DNA of 64,000 nucleotides from Deinococcus sp. AJ005 (GCF_009017495.1 NZ_CP044990.1:1445001-1509000), one strand, 5' to 3'. Shown: positions 43,769 through 58,793, numbered from the stretch's first letter. Program-made: numbers and translations. The notes: a model not told the origin generated them from the letters alone.

Positions 43769-45613
43769 TCAGGATCGCTCTGGATTCTCGGCGGGTGATT
43801 CGTCTGTAGGGGGCGCGGCGGCGGACAGCCAGCCGTCGTGGCGGGCCAGAATCAGGCTGAAGCCCGGCCCACGCATCACGGTCAGGTCTTGCAGGGTCAG
43901 TGCCGGATGCCCGGGCAGCAGGGCCGTCCACTGGCCCCGGAAATCGCGGCGCAGGGTCACGGCCCGCGCGCCGAAGTGCAGGGTTAATGGGGGATCGTCG
44001 CGCAGTTCCACGCACAGGGCTGTGCCGTCTTCGGGCAGTTCCACCCGGCTATGCCGCAGGGCGCTGGGTGGAGTTTCCAGGTGATGCGCGGCCACGGTCA
44101 ATGCCGCTGCCAGATGCCCGGTCAGGGGGCCGCCCAGGCCCAGGGGTCGCGCCGCATCGTGGACGGTCTGCTGGATGCCCGGCGTGCTTCTCCGGGCCAG
44201 CAGGCCACACAGGATCTCGGCCCCCTTGCGGGCGAAGTTATGCAGCGCGTCCGGGGCTGCCCCGGCATAGCTGGCCGCGCTGCTGGCCGATACCGAGTCC
44301 GTGTCGATCCGGCCCACGCGCAGCAGTTGAGCGGCGGCGCGGGTTAGGCGTAGCGCCGCATAGTCGTCGGCTGGGTCCAGCAGTAGCGCGATCACGCGGC
44401 CCAGCGAGGTCAGCCGGGTCAGGTCTTCCTGCGGACCGCTCTGGGCGCGCAGCAGCAGGTATGCCCCGCTCACGAATGCGCGCAGCCGAATCTGTGGCAG
44501 CTCCAGCGTCAGGCATCGTTCGGTGGCTTCAGCCCTGGGCCGCAGCAGCGCGATCTGTTCCCCGGCCTGGAGCTGCCACTGTGCCCCCAGCGGCTGCCAG
44601 CGGAAGTCGGTGCCGCGCCAGTGCGTGGTCTGGCCCCCTGGCAGGCAGATGACCAGTTCGCTGGCGGCGTCGTCCGGGGCATCCAGGGCAGTGCCCGGCT
44701 GGGCGGCGTACAGCACGCTGTGCTGGGGGACGCCGCCCAGGGTGGCCTGCGGGCCACTGTTCAGCAGCGGCTCCAGGCTGTGTGCCAGCGCCCGCGCGGC
44801 CTCGCGGATGGCCGGACGCTCACGCGGGTCCCTGGGGGCCGGATGCAGGGTTCGTAGCGCCTGGATCAGCGTGTTCCTGGCCTGCGGGGCCAGCGGCTCA
44901 CGCCCGGCGGCCTCCAATCTGGCCTGCAAGACGTCCTCATCGGGGTGGCGCGGAAAGGGCACCTCATGCACCTGTGAGAGGGCCAGCTCCAGCCGTCCGC
45001 GTCCGTCCGGTTGCACCAGCAGGGCGACGACGGCCTCGGTCAGCACCTGCAAGACCTGGGGATTGTCCAGATCGGTCAGCGGGTCGCGCACGGCGGGCAC
45101 CGGAAAGGACACCTGTCCGGCCAGCCCCGCCTGTCCCGCCCGTTCGGCGTTTTCCAGCGCGGTGTACAGGACCCGCAGGGTCAGCAGGCTGGGTTCACGT
45201 TGCCAGATGGGCAGGTAAGCGCGCAGGGTGGCGTGCGCCGCGTCGCCCCAGGCCAGCAGATGCAATTCCTGCCATGCCCGCGACTCGGCGGACTCGCCCC
45301 CCAGCGGGGCGTCCCACAGGGCGGGCGGCGGCGGCACGGCGGCAGGCTCGGGCTGTTGCGTTGGCCGGGCTGATTTGCGGTGGGCCAGGTACTCTCGGTC
45401 CGCTTCCAGCAGTCTTCGGTGCAGGGCCGATTCCAGCGGAGCGCTCAGCAGTTCTTCCCGCAGGTCGGCCAGCGAGCGCCGCCCGCCGCGCGGCACCCTG
45501 CCCTGAAGGGTATCGGCCACCCGGTACTCGTACAGTTCCACCAGTTCGGCCCAGCGGTCCCCGCCCGCCCCTGAACGGGGCACGGCCTCACTGGGCTGTG
45601 GACTGCGCGTCAT
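43769..45613 (-). CDS. Large protein of unknown function
   Basis: A 614-residue soluble protein without signal peptide or membrane helix, and I recognise no named domain. The N-terminal part is helical and proline-rich between about 75 and 105 (QQPEPAAVPPPPALWDAP). The middle is alpha-helical with repeated Leu/Ala patterns (LRAYLPIWQREPSLLTLRVLYTALENAERAG, SLEPLLNSGPQATLGGV). The last third is beta-rich (LCVELRDDPPLTLHFGARAVTLRRDFRGQWTALLPG). No catalytic or nucleotide-binding motif is visible. Base composition matches its neighbours. The ATG at 45613 was preferred to an upstream TTG (45658); neither has a good ribosome binding site. Confidence 0.75.
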   Translation of the reverse strand: MTRSPQPSEAVPRSGAGGDRWAELVELYEYRVADTLQGRVPRGGRRSLADLREELLSAPLESALHRRLLEADREYLAHRKSARPTQQPEPAAVPPPPALWDAPLGGESAESRAWQELHLLAWGDAAHATLRAYLPIWQREPSLLTLRVLYTALENAERAGQAGLAGQVSFPVPAVRDPLTDLDNPQVLQVLTEAVVALLVQPDGRGRLELALSQVHEVPFPRHPDEDVLQARLEAAGREPLAPQARNTLIQALRTLHPAPRDPRERPAIREAARALAHSLEPLLNSGPQATLGGVPQHSVLYAAQPGTALDAPDDAASELVICLPGGQTTHWRGTDFRWQPLGAQWQLQAGEQIALLRPRAEATERCLTLELPQIRLRAFVSGAYLLLRAQSGPQEDLTRLTSLGRVIALLLDPADDYAALRLTRAAAQLLRVGRIDTDSVSASSAASYAGAAPDALHNFARKGAEILCGLLARRSTPGIQQTVHDAARPLGLGGPLTGHLAAALTVAAHHLETPPSALRHSRVELPEDGTALCVELRDDPPLTLHFGARAVTLRRDFRGQWTALLPGHPALTLQDLTVMRGPGFSLILARHDGWLSAAAPPTDESPAENPERS

Positions 45614-45833
45614 GGGCCGGTCCAGCAGTATCCGGTTCCGGCTGTGGCCCTGGCGCAACGAGCATGTGCAACGGCTTCCCGCATCTTGCCCCCACTATGC
45701 ACCGAAGGGTCATACAAAATACTGTCCGGGTTGTGGGTCAACTTCCGGCCTTGCCCTGTGGCCTGGGTAGATCTGAAGGGTTTCTTGACTTGTGGAGGCA
45801 ATACACCTTCTTCTCGCGGCGTGGAGTGGCACG

Positions 45834-46177
45834 GTGGGTAGGGCTGACATCGCCCTCTCCATCCCCAAAAAAGTTCAGAGCAACGCAAGAAAAGCGCTTG
45901 AACTGCGTAATGAATATGGCTTCGGCGGCATCGAGGGCGGCGAACACATGGCCGATCAACTCGCGGGGGCGGCCAACTGACCGAGGACGAGGTGCGCCAC
46001 GTTTCCCAGTATTTCCCGCGCCACGCCGGGGACAATCTGGACGAGACGGGTCAGGGGAATGAGAAGCCCTCGCGTGGGTATATCGCGTGGATGCTGTGGG
46101 GCGGAGATGAGGGCCGGGAGTGGAGTGAGGGCGTGGTAAAAAAGCTGGACGAGCGCGATGAGAAGGACTCTGATTAA
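45834..46177 (+). pseudogene. Frameshifted phage-like small gene (IAWxLWGGDxG domain)
   Basis: Two frames together encode one protein. From 45834 (GTG): ADIALSIPKKVQSNARKALELRNEYGFGGIEGGEHMADQLA. Then, after a frame change within the G-rich run near 45965: GQLTEDEVRHVSQYFPRHAGDNL to GYIAWMLWGGDEGREWSEGVV. The pattern (NARKALELR-YG-GG, then IAW-LWGGD-G--W) resembles small proteins seen in phage and mobile regions. The end is cut by repeat copy B, which supplies its stop. It is probably not functional unless the frameshift is a sequencing error. Confidence 0.6.
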
Positions 46178-46297
46178 AGGGTGTTGAGAAACACCTGTAA
46201 TCCGAGCAGAGCGAGAAAGAGAGAAACGGGTTCCGGGCGTGGAGTGTGGAGACCCTGCGTTGTCCCGATCTCTACACGGAACAAACGGAATCCGTAT
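46163..46297 (+). repeat. Dispersed repeat, copy B
   Basis: About 135 bp from AGGACTCTGATTAAAGG to AAACGGAATCCGTAT. It shares AATCCGAGC, AACGGGTTCCGGGCGTGGAG, CCCTGCG-TGTCCCGAT and the terminal GGAATCCGTAT with copies A (reversed) and C. The left end overlaps the last codons of the frameshifted phage-like gene. Confidence 0.8.
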
Positions 46298-46325
46298 GAG
46301 AAGGCGAAGAACGGCTGAACAGGGC

Positions 46326-46369
46326 GAAAAACAAGCGGGGGCTGAGGCGAATCGAACGCCCCAGCCCCC
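46326..46369 (-). terminator. Terminator after obgE
   Basis: On the minus strand GGGGGCTGGGGCG pairs with CGCCTCAGCCCCC (12 of 13) around TTCGATT, followed by GCTTGTTTTT. Confidence 0.8.
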
Positions 46370-46383
46370 ACTATGTTTAATGG

Positions 46384-47724
46384 TCAGTTCTTCTCGGCCT
46401 CGTCGTCGAAATATTCGAAGCGGAAGCTGCCGATTTCCACAGTGTCGCCCTCGCGCGCCCCGGCCCGCCGCAGGGCGGCATACAACCCCTGGCGCTTGAA
46501 TACTCCACCCAGGTACTCGGCGGCGTCCTCCATATAGCGCGTGAAACGTGCGATACGTGCCTCGAACCCCCCGCCCTGAACTTCCCACACACGCTCGTTC
46601 TCGCCCGTGGTGACAATGCCCACGCCTCTGGCAGGTGCGTCTTCGCGGAAGGTCACAGTCAGTCCTTCCTCGCGCACCTCGTCGGACTCGATTTCCAGGG
46701 CGTTCTTCTGCGCCCACAGCTCGCGGTCTGGCATCATCTGGAACAGCGTTTCGCGCAGCATGTCCAGCCCGTTGCCTTCCTTGGCACTCACGCGCAGCAC
46801 GGGCAGGCCAAATTCGGCCAGCTCATCTTCCACCATCACGCCCAGGTCAACTTCGACCAGTTCCACCTTGTTCAGGGCGATCAGGGCGATGTTTTCCAGC
46901 AGGACGGCGTCATAGGCGCGCAGTTCAGCCTGAAGCTGGCGCAGTTCCTCCACCGGGTTGCGGGTCACGTCCAGCACGTACACCAGCACGCGCGTGCGGC
47001 TGATGTGGCGCAGGAATTCCAGTCCCAGCCCCTTGCCCTCACTGGCCCCCTCGATGATGCCGGGAATGTCGGCCAGCGTGAAGCGCTCCTCGATCTGGGT
47101 GCCGTGTTCATCGCGCCGGTCCACCACGCCAAGAATGGGCGAGAGGGTGGTGAACGGGTACTCGGCAATGGCCGGATTGGCCCGTGAGAGGGCCGCCAGC
47201 AGGCTGCTTTTGCCCGCGTTGGGATAGCCCACCAGCCCCACGTCCGCGATCAGGCGCAGTTCCAGGCGCACCCGGCGCTTTTGCCCCGGCGTGCCCAGCT
47301 CGGCAAACCGGGGGGCCTGCCGCGTGCTGCTGGCGAAGGTGCTGTTGCCGCGCCCGCCGTAACCGCCACGCGCAATCACCTTTTCCTGGCCCACGCGGAT
47401 CAGATCGGCGATGACCTTGCCACTGTCCTCGTCGAAGGCAGTGGTGCCCACCGGAACGTCGATGTAAATGTCTTCGCCGTCGCTGCCCTGCCGCAACCGG
47501 CCTTCGCCGTACGCGCCGTTGGAACCCTTGAACTTGCGGCGGCCCAGCAGCCGTTCCAGCGACTCCACGCCCTCGATGGCCCGCAGGATGATGCTGCCCC
47601 CGCGTCCGCCGTGGCCGCCGTCCGGCCCGCCCTTTTCCATGTATTTGGCCCGGTGGAAACTCATTGCACCGTCGCCACCATTGCCCGCATTGACCTCAAT
47701 ATTCAGTACATCCCGAAACGCCAC
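46384..47724 (-). CDS. obgE: GTPase Obg
   Basis: Obg binds the large ribosomal subunit and links its assembly to nucleotide levels and stress. The 446-residue protein has all three domains. The glycine-rich Obg fold (about 1-158) contains [14 protein letters not shown]. The G domain contains [33 protein letters not shown] and NKVE. The C-terminal OCT domain covers about 360-430. The start is GTG at 47724: AGGAG at 47732-47736 leaves a seven-base spacer and the protein then begins [11 protein letters not shown]. It is not next to rplU-rpmA as in many bacteria. A terminator follows. Confidence 0.96.
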   Translation of the reverse strand: MAFRDVLNIEVNAGNGGDGAMSFHRAKYMEKGGPDGGHGGRGGSIILRAIEGVESLERLLGRRKFKGSNGAYGEGRLRQGSDGEDIYIDVPVGTTAFDEDSGKVIADLIRVGQEKVIARGGYGGRGNSTFASSTRQAPRFAELGTPGQKRRVRLELRLIADVGLVGYPNAGKSSLLAALSRANPAIAEYPFTTLSPILGVVDRRDEHGTQIEERFTLADIPGIIEGASEGKGLGLEFLRHISRTRVLVYVLDVTRNPVEELRQLQAELRAYDAVLLENIALIALNKVELVEVDLGVMVEDELAEFGLPVLRVSAKEGNGLDMLRETLFQMMPDRELWAQKNALEIESDEVREEGLTVTFREDAPARGVGIVTTGENERVWEVQGGGFEARIARFTRYMEDAAEYLGGVFKRQGLYAALRRAGAREGDTVEIGSFRFEYFDDEAEKN

Positions 47725-47731
47725 AACCCAA

Positions 47732-47736
47732 CTCCT
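47732..47736 (-). promoter_or_regulatory. Ribosome binding site AGGAG fixing the GTG start of obgE
   Basis: AGGAG, seven bases, then GTG at 47724. The frame is open further upstream, so this site decides the start. Confidence 0.7.
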
Positions 47737-47742
47737 TTGCAC

Positions 47743-48176
47743 GGGTTCAAACCCGGTAAAAACCGACCTGACCGTCTATCCGCAATCCTCAGCGCCCTCA
47801 TGCCCGTGTGTTCTACGAACGCGGCGCTGGGACCGCAACATCAGGCACAGCTTATCAGGCGGCAGGGAGATGGGGGAGAGGATAGAGACAGTTGATGCGG
47901 AATGGAGAGAGGTGCCACCAGGACGACATTCAGAACAATGTCTTTGACTCACCCTGGCTCGCCTCCGACGGAATCTGGAGTGAGGGGTCTTCTGGAAACC
48001 TCTCTTCACCTTGAATTAGAAAAGCGGCCTCGCCCTAGTCCCAACCCGCCCTGACCTGATAGAATATCCCGTTTCAGAGCGGAGGAGAGGCTATCCCTTA
48101 CGCATCAGACAGAATCTTGAGCGGCCTGATTTGACGTGCTGGCCGCACTTTTCTTAAAAGTCAAGGAGCGATCCTC
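47743..48176. other. 434-bp divergent region between obgE and uvrA
   Basis: No gene is convincing. TAGAAT near 48060 may be the uvrA -10 box, giving a leader of about 110 bases. The leader holds GCGGCC (48121-48126) pairing with GGCCGC (48141-48146), followed by ACTTTTCTT, and ACTTTT-CTT-AAAAGT (48147-48161) just before the AAGGAG ribosome binding site. GACATT-N6-AATGTC lies near 47928. I found no match to the 17-bp palindromic damage-response motif of Deinococcus. Confidence 0.45.
48121..48161 (+). promoter_or_regulatory. Stem-loops in the uvrA leader (possible attenuator)
   Basis: A GC-rich stem (GCGGCC/GGCCGC, 14-base loop) followed by a T-rich run resembles a weak terminator. A second dyad ACTTTT/AAAAGT overlaps the run and would compete with it. 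Both end directly before AAGGAG (48163-48168). Confidence 0.4.
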
Positions 48177-51199
<3,023 letters not shown>

Positions 51200-51203
<4 letters not shown>

Positions 51204-51973
51204 CCAAACCGCCCGCACCTGAGCCGTCTGATCCTCACCCTGAAGCCGTCCAGCCAGCCAGGGGGCAGGCAGCGTCTGAAGTCACCTCCTCCGCGGCGGC
51301 AGACGTGGACCGGACGGTGGTGGCGCGGCCCTCTGGCGACGCTGCGGTCAACCTGTCGAAATCTCCGGATGGTGAAGAGCTGGGCCGTCCGTCGCCCGCC
51401 CGTGCCGCGCCGCCGCTGACCCCGATGCCCAGCCGGGCCGAGCAGGACCGCCCGCACCGCGCCCGCTTTCTGACCCTGCTGCGCCTGCTAGGCGGCTGGG
51501 CGGTGCTGGGCGTGCTGGCCTATGTCATGTGGACCCCGGGCGAGTGGCAGAACAGCCTGCTGCTGTGGGTGGCACTGGTGATCCTGGCCGACGAGTTCGG
51601 CGGGTGGTTCGGTTATCTGGGGCTGTTGCTGGGCGGCCTGGGCTACTTCAGCCCCTCGCTGCCTCCGGCGCAGTGGCTGATCATTCTGCCGCTTGTGGGC
51701 GGTGCGCTGATGGCGCTGCTGCTGGTCAAGCATTCGGGCGGCGTGCTGGTGCTGCCCTTCGCCGGGCTGATCTTCGCCGGAACACTGCTGGCCGTGGCGC
51801 GGTTTGGCTCTAAATTCGATCCCACATTAAAGCTGCCCTCCAACGACACGTTCCTGCGCTCGGCCCTGATCGCCATGGCGGCGGGGTTGGCCTTCAGTCT
51901 GGTGCGGCAATTGATCGGGCTGTGGCTGAAGCGGCGCGAGCGGCAAAATGGACGCGTGGGTGTGGCCGCCTGA
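51200..51973 (+). CDS. Membrane protein of unknown function, co-translated with uvrA
   Basis: A 257-residue protein. The first 85 residues are soluble, proline- and alanine-rich and probably disordered. Five or six membrane helices follow, starting at LLRLLGGWAVLGVLAYVMW, including WLIILPLVGGALMALLLV and SALIAMAAGLAFSLVRQLIGLWL, and the tail is basic. I recognise no family. The ATG overlaps the uvrA stop codon, so its synthesis is tied to uvrA, but the meaning of this is unknown. Confidence 0.8.
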
Positions 51974-52026
51974 TCTTCTGCCTGCTGTGAAGGACATGCG
52001 CCCGGATACGCCTCACCTCCGGGCGC

Positions 52027-52032
52027 TAAACT
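52027..52032 (+). promoter_or_regulatory. -10 box TAAACT before the DsbA-like gene
   Basis: TAAACT is followed by nine bases and the ATG at 52042. Confidence 0.45.
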
Positions 52033-52041
52033 TTGGGCCAT

Positions 52042-52755
52042 ATGACCAGACTTCAGGGAAACAACCCCAACCGAATCATCCTGGTGGTCGGCACGCTGAT
52101 CGCCGTCGTACTGATTGCCCTCGCCCTTTTCGCTGTGCGTGATAAACCGGCTGCTGGCGCAGGCAAGGGCCTCAGCGCCAACTTCAAGCTGGATGGTGTG
52201 CCGTTCATTGGGAAGGCGGACGCGCCCGTCAATATCGTCACCATCGAGGACTTCAAGTGTCCGGTGTGCAAGCAGTTTACCGAGAGCATTGAGCCGGAGC
52301 TGAAGACCAAGTATGTCGATACTGGCAAGGCCAAAATCTACACCCTGATCTGGCCCTTCCTGGCCCAGAATGCCCGTCTGCCTACCGATGACAGCAAGCT
52401 GGCTGGGCAGGCCGCCCTGTGTGTCTTTGACGACGGCGGCAACGACGCTTTTGAGTCGTTCAAGAACATCCTCTTCCGCGCGCAGGGGGACGAGACCACC
52501 GTCTGGGCCACCAAGACCCGCCTAAAGGATCTGGCGGGCAGTGTCGAGGGCATCGACCAGACCAAGTTCGCCACTTGCCTGGACACCGACGCCACCGCCG
52601 CCCGTGTGGACGCCATGGAAAAACAGTCGGTGGACGCAGGTGTGAACTCTACCCCCACCATTTTCGTGAACGGCAAACAGGTACTGGCGGCCAGTGGACA
52701 GGGCAGCTACTCGCCCGACGATATCGGCAAGGCCGTGGATGCCGCGCAGCAATAA
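52042..52755 (+). CDS. Membrane-anchored DsbA-like thiol:disulfide oxidoreductase
   Basis: A 237-residue protein with one N-terminal membrane helix ([21 protein letters not shown], residues 12-32) and an outward-facing thioredoxin-fold domain. The redox motif CPVC lies at residues 73-76 ([17 protein letters not shown]). A helical insertion with two more cysteines (AALCVFDD and FATCLDTD) and the cis-proline segment STPTIFVNG follow. It probably forms disulfides in exported proteins and is reoxidised by the DsbB-like protein encoded 21 bases downstream. Confidence 0.9.
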   Translation: MTRLQGNNPNRIILVVGTLIAVVLIALALFAVRDKPAAGAGKGLSANFKLDGVPFIGKADAPVNIVTIEDFKCPVCKQFTESIEPELKTKYVDTGKAKIYTLIWPFLAQNARLPTDDSKLAGQAALCVFDDGGNDAFESFKNILFRAQGDETTVWATKTRLKDLAGSVEGIDQTKFATCLDTDATAARVDAMEKQSVDAGVNSTPTIFVNGKQVLAASGQGSYSPDDIGKAVDAAQQ

Positions 52756-52776
52756 GCCCCATTCATGTGAACTCCT

Positions 52777-53214
52777 ATGACCCGTGACAACCGCCTGTAT
52801 CTGGCTTGGCTGGTGGCGCTGGCCGCTACGCTGGGCAGCCTGTACTTCAGTGAGGTCCAGGGCTTTCGCCCCTGCGTGCTGTGCTGGTATCAGCGCATCG
52901 CCATGTACCCGCTGGCGGTCATTCTGGGCGTCGCGGCGCTGGGCGCTGACCTGAAGATCCGGCGCTACGTGCTGCCGCTGGCGGCGGTGGGCTGGGTGGT
53001 CGCCCTGATCCAGAACCTGGAAGACTGGAACGTCATTGCCACCCTCAAGGCGTGCAGCGCCCTGGTGGACCCCACCGTCGTTCCCTGCAACACCCCCTGG
53101 CCGATCTGGGGCGCGGGCGCGCTGTCGGGTCTGAATGGAACAATCACCATTCCAGTGCTGAGCCTGACCGCCTTCACCTTGATCATCGCGCTGCTGAGCT
53201 GGCGCAGAAGCTGA
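52777..53214 (+). CDS. dsbB: Disulfide bond formation protein DsbB/BdbC-like
   Basis: A 145-residue, four-helix membrane protein that reoxidises a DsbA-like partner and passes the electrons to quinone. The first cysteine pair is CVLC (33-36) in [22 protein letters not shown], the family signature. The second pair is Cys93 and Cys104 in [23 protein letters not shown]. Both loops face outward. It lies 21 bases after the DsbA-like gene and so forms a functional pair with it. A terminator follows. Confidence 0.93.
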   Translation: MTRDNRLYLAWLVALAATLGSLYFSEVQGFRPCVLCWYQRIAMYPLAVILGVAALGADLKIRRYVLPLAAVGWVVALIQNLEDWNVIATLKACSALVDPTVVPCNTPWPIWGAGALSGLNGTITIPVLSLTAFTLIIALLSWRRS

Positions 53215-53231
53215 GTCTATATATCCTTCCT

Positions 53232-53266
53232 GAGCCACCGTGCGCCTGTTGCCCGGTGGCTCTTTT
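53232..53266 (+). terminator. Terminator after the DsbA/DsbB-like pair
   Basis: GAGCCACCG (53232-53240) and CGGTGGCTC (53254-53262) pair perfectly and are followed by TTTT. Confidence 0.85.
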
Positions 53267-53278
53267 CAGAGGTCATCC

Positions 53279-54088
53279 ATGAACACCTTCACCGTTCAGC
53301 CCGCCACTGCCGAAACCCTGCCCGATCTCGTCGCCCTGATTGCAGACCGGGAGGACGCCGCCAGACGCCTGAACTTCATGCGTGAACGCCTTGCCGTAGG
53401 GCAGTTCAAGCTGGAGAACACGTTAATCCTGCGCTTGGGGCGGGGGGTGGAGGGGCACGCGCTGATTAATGCTGTGCCTCAGATTCCAGTCTTTCCGAAC
53501 CTGCGGGCCGATGTGTTTGAGGAGGCTGTAATAGCGCTGGGAGGCGCGATTCTGGAGGGAGCTGGACCCGGACAGGGACTGATTCTCGACGATAACCTTG
53601 CCCCGCTTCAAGCTGCACCGTTCGAGGCTGCCGGGTGGGTGCTGGACAGTCGGCACGTCATGTACGAAACCGACTTACGCGCCCGAACTTACCCACTAGA
53701 CTCGCAGGCGCAGACCGTTGACGCGGATCAGCCCGAGATCCGCGAACTGTTGAAACGACTGGGTCAGCCGGACCTCGAATTGTCGGTGGGCTGGATACTG
53801 ATCGTCCTGCCCGGCGCAGACGGACTGACTGCCGCCCTGGGTGCAGTCGGCCCCGGCGGACGCCTGGACACCGCCAGCATCAACCTGCTCGGCGTGCTGC
53901 CGCCGTTTCGTGGACAGGGCCTGGGCACGCGCCTGCACGCGCATCTGCTGGCGCTGGCGGCGCAGCAATTCGCCACCCATGCTGGAGGCACGGAGGCGGA
54001 GAATGCCGCCATGCGCCGCATTTTCGATAAGCACGGCTCACGGCTGGCGGCGACGCAGATGTATTTCGTGCAGGGCAGTCAAGACTGA
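53279..54088 (+). CDS. GNAT-family acetyltransferase
   Basis: A 269-residue protein. The C-terminal half holds a GNAT core with the acetyl-CoA loop INLLGVLPPFRGQGLGTRLHAHLLALAAQQF (the RGQGLG turn) and the final strand LAATQMYFVQG. The N-terminal half looks like a second, degenerate GNAT copy (EDAARRLNFMRERLAVGQFKLENTLILRLG), as in tandem-GNAT proteins. The substrate is unknown. AGAGG lies just upstream of the ATG at 53279, which was preferred to an earlier ATG within the terminator. Confidence 0.82.
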   Translation: MNTFTVQPATAETLPDLVALIADREDAARRLNFMRERLAVGQFKLENTLILRLGRGVEGHALINAVPQIPVFPNLRADVFEEAVIALGGAILEGAGPGQGLILDDNLAPLQAAPFEAAGWVLDSRHVMYETDLRARTYPLDSQAQTVDADQPEIRELLKRLGQPDLELSVGWILIVLPGADGLTAALGAVGPGGRLDTASINLLGVLPPFRGQGLGTRLHAHLLALAAQQFATHAGGTEAENAAMRRIFDKHGSRLAATQMYFVQGSQD

Positions 54089-54100
54089 GCTGCTGAGCGC

Positions 54101-54130
54101 AAAAAAAGCCCTCTCTACGCGGAAGAGGGC
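54101..54130 (-). terminator. Terminator after the HRDC-domain gene
   Basis: On the minus strand GCCCTCT pairs with AGAGGGC around a nine-base loop and is followed by seven T. It lies 21 bases from the end of the HRDC gene and 13 from the convergent GNAT gene. Confidence 0.85.
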
Positions 54131-54150
54131 CGGGTGCAAAAAGCTTCAGC

Positions 54151-55899
<1,749 letters not shown>

Positions 55900-56102
55900 G
55901 CGCCCTATTGTGCCGCACGCGTGGGCCGGGGGAGGCATGTTCACAGTGATGGCCGGGATCTGGTGGAAAAGGTGAACACCGCCCCACTTTCTGTCCAGCG
56001 CCGATTCCCGCAACGCTGCCCTCCCGCGCCCAGCCTTACAAACGCCGCTTACAAACGCTGTGGCCCACACGCGCCATGCTGTACGCATACGGAGGTCAAG
56101 AC

Positions 56103-57314
<1,212 letters not shown>

Positions 57315-57329
57315 GGTCTGGAAGGAGAA

Positions 57330-57360
57330 GGGCGGCGGCGAGGGCCTGCCGCCTTTTTTA
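57330..57360 (+). terminator. Terminator after the VWA gene
   Basis: GGGCGGC and GCCGCC flank a purine-rich loop and are followed by seven T. Confidence 0.82.
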
Positions 57361-57485
57361 TGGCCCCGTCACAGGCAAACAGCAGGGACGAGAATCTCAT
57401 CCCGGACAGCCTTCAGAGAAAGTGTCGTGTGCTGCGGAAGCCGCTTGTGCTTCTTCTGATCAGGCAGGACTTCTAAGGCTGTGGC

Positions 57486-58646
57486 TCAGTACACCGTATT
57501 GCGCCGCCACTCGGCCAGACGGATGTCGTTGCGGCCCTGCTGCTTGGCGCTGTACATCGCCTCATCGGCACGGCCCACCACGTCATCGGACGATTCCCCA
57601 GCGGCGGCGCTGGCCACTCCGAAGCTGGCCGTGACGCCCACCACCTCGCCGTGGCGTTGCTGCCGTAGTTCGTTGCGCAGATTGTTCAGCAGCTTTCTGA
57701 CCTGGGTGTCACCCAGCGCGGGCAAGATCAGCAGGAATTCCTCGCCGCCCCAGCGGGCCACCATACCCCCTTGCGGCAACAGGTCCCGGGAGAGTTGTGC
57801 CACCGCCCGTAACACCTGATCGCCCGTGGCGTGGCCGTGACGGTCGTTGATCTGCTTGAAATGGTCCAGATCAAAAAGCACCACCGTGTAAGTGGCTCTT
57901 TTGCCCGCCAACTCCCGCAGGCGTTCCTCGGCGGCGCGTCGGTTGGCGACGCCCGTCAGCACATCGATCAGCGCCGCCGAGCGCGAGGCCAGAAGCTGCG
58001 CCCGCTGCACGCCGAAGGTGGCCTGGATCAGGATCAGCACGCTGCTGCTCAGCAGAAACTGTGCCGTGGCACTGAGCAGATTGAGCTGCATTTCGGGCGG
58101 AACCGTCAGGAGCAGGTGCCCGCCGCAGATCGCCGTGGAGATGCCCAGGATCAGCAGAGCGCGCTTGGCGGCGCGGCGCGGCGGGTAGATGTAGAAGATT
58201 GACGTGTAGAGGACGGCAAACCAGTAGGTGTTCTCCGAGAGCCGTCTGACCCCTGCGGGCAATGGATCAAACTGGTGGCTCAGGGCCAGCAGCAGATACA
58301 GGCCTGCCCCCAGGAAAGCCACTGAAGTGGCAGTCTCAAAGCGGATGACGCCCCGGGCGAGCAGCAGTTGGACCCCCAGCATCGTGACCGACAGCAGCGG
58401 CAGCGCCCACACGTCCAGAGTGTCAAAAGCTGGTGCCTGCGACCACAGCGCCATCAGACTGGCACAAACCTCGATGACCACCACCAGCAGGAACATCCGC
58501 CGCTGCCCGGTTGGCCAGGCAGGCGGGGATGAAGCGGCTGATGGGCGGCGAGAAGGGGTAGACAAGAAAACTCCACAGGAAGGGGGTTGACAGGTCCGGT
58601 CAACGAGAGCGGACACCTTCACACTCTGGCTGACTGGACCACGCAT
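57486..58646 (-). CDS. Membrane-bound diguanylate cyclase (GGDEF)
   Basis: A 386-residue protein with five or six N-terminal membrane helices (MFLLVVVIEVCASLMAL through LLSATAQFLLSSSVLILIQATF) and a C-terminal GGDEF domain. VVLFDLDHFKQINDRHGHATGDQVL binds substrate and metal, and ARWGGEEFLLILP is the intact active-site loop, so it should make cyclic di-GMP from GTP. The RxxD inhibitory site expected just upstream is absent (LPQGGMVARWGGEEF). The N-terminal start is uncertain; the ATG at 58646 was used. The membrane part matches no sensor I can name. Confidence 0.88.
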   Translation of the reverse strand: MRGPVSQSVKVSALVDRTCQPPSCGVFLSTPSRRPSAASSPPAWPTGQRRMFLLVVVIEVCASLMALWSQAPAFDTLDVWALPLLSVTMLGVQLLLARGVIRFETATSVAFLGAGLYLLLALSHQFDPLPAGVRRLSENTYWFAVLYTSIFYIYPPRRAAKRALLILGISTAICGGHLLLTVPPEMQLNLLSATAQFLLSSSVLILIQATFGVQRAQLLASRSAALIDVLTGVANRRAAEERLRELAGKRATYTVVLFDLDHFKQINDRHGHATGDQVLRAVAQLSRDLLPQGGMVARWGGEEFLLILPALGDTQVRKLLNNLRNELRQQRHGEVVGVTASFGVASAAAGESSDDVVGRADEAMYSAKQQGRNDIRLAEWRRNTVY

Positions 58647-58745
58647 GAATACCAATGCGGGCTGAGAAGTGGGGAGACCGACAGAATGCTGTGTGCAGAA
58701 TACACGCGTGGCTGCCTGACCATTAGGCTGTTTCGTTCATATAGC

Positions 58746-58793
58746 GTCTAGGCCAACGGCCCTCCCCCACGATGGGCCGTGGCCGTTCTAGAC
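58746..58793. repeat. Interrupted inverted repeat next to repeat copy D
   Basis: GTCTAG-GCC-AACGGCC pairs with GGCCGTGGCCGTTCTAGAC: the outer GTCTAG/CTAGAC and inner AACGGCC/GGCCGTT match, with three unpaired bases on one side. Confidence 0.55.

Noticed and set aside
46337..46369. tRNA-like T-arm (GTTCGATTC) on the minus strand after obgE
   Set aside because: Only one hairpin is present; the D-arm, anticodon arm and acceptor partner are missing. It is better read as the obgE terminator.
47743..48176. Deinococcus radiation/desiccation response motif before uvrA
   Set aside because: No TTATG…CATAA-type palindrome could be found by eye in this region or elsewhere in the window.
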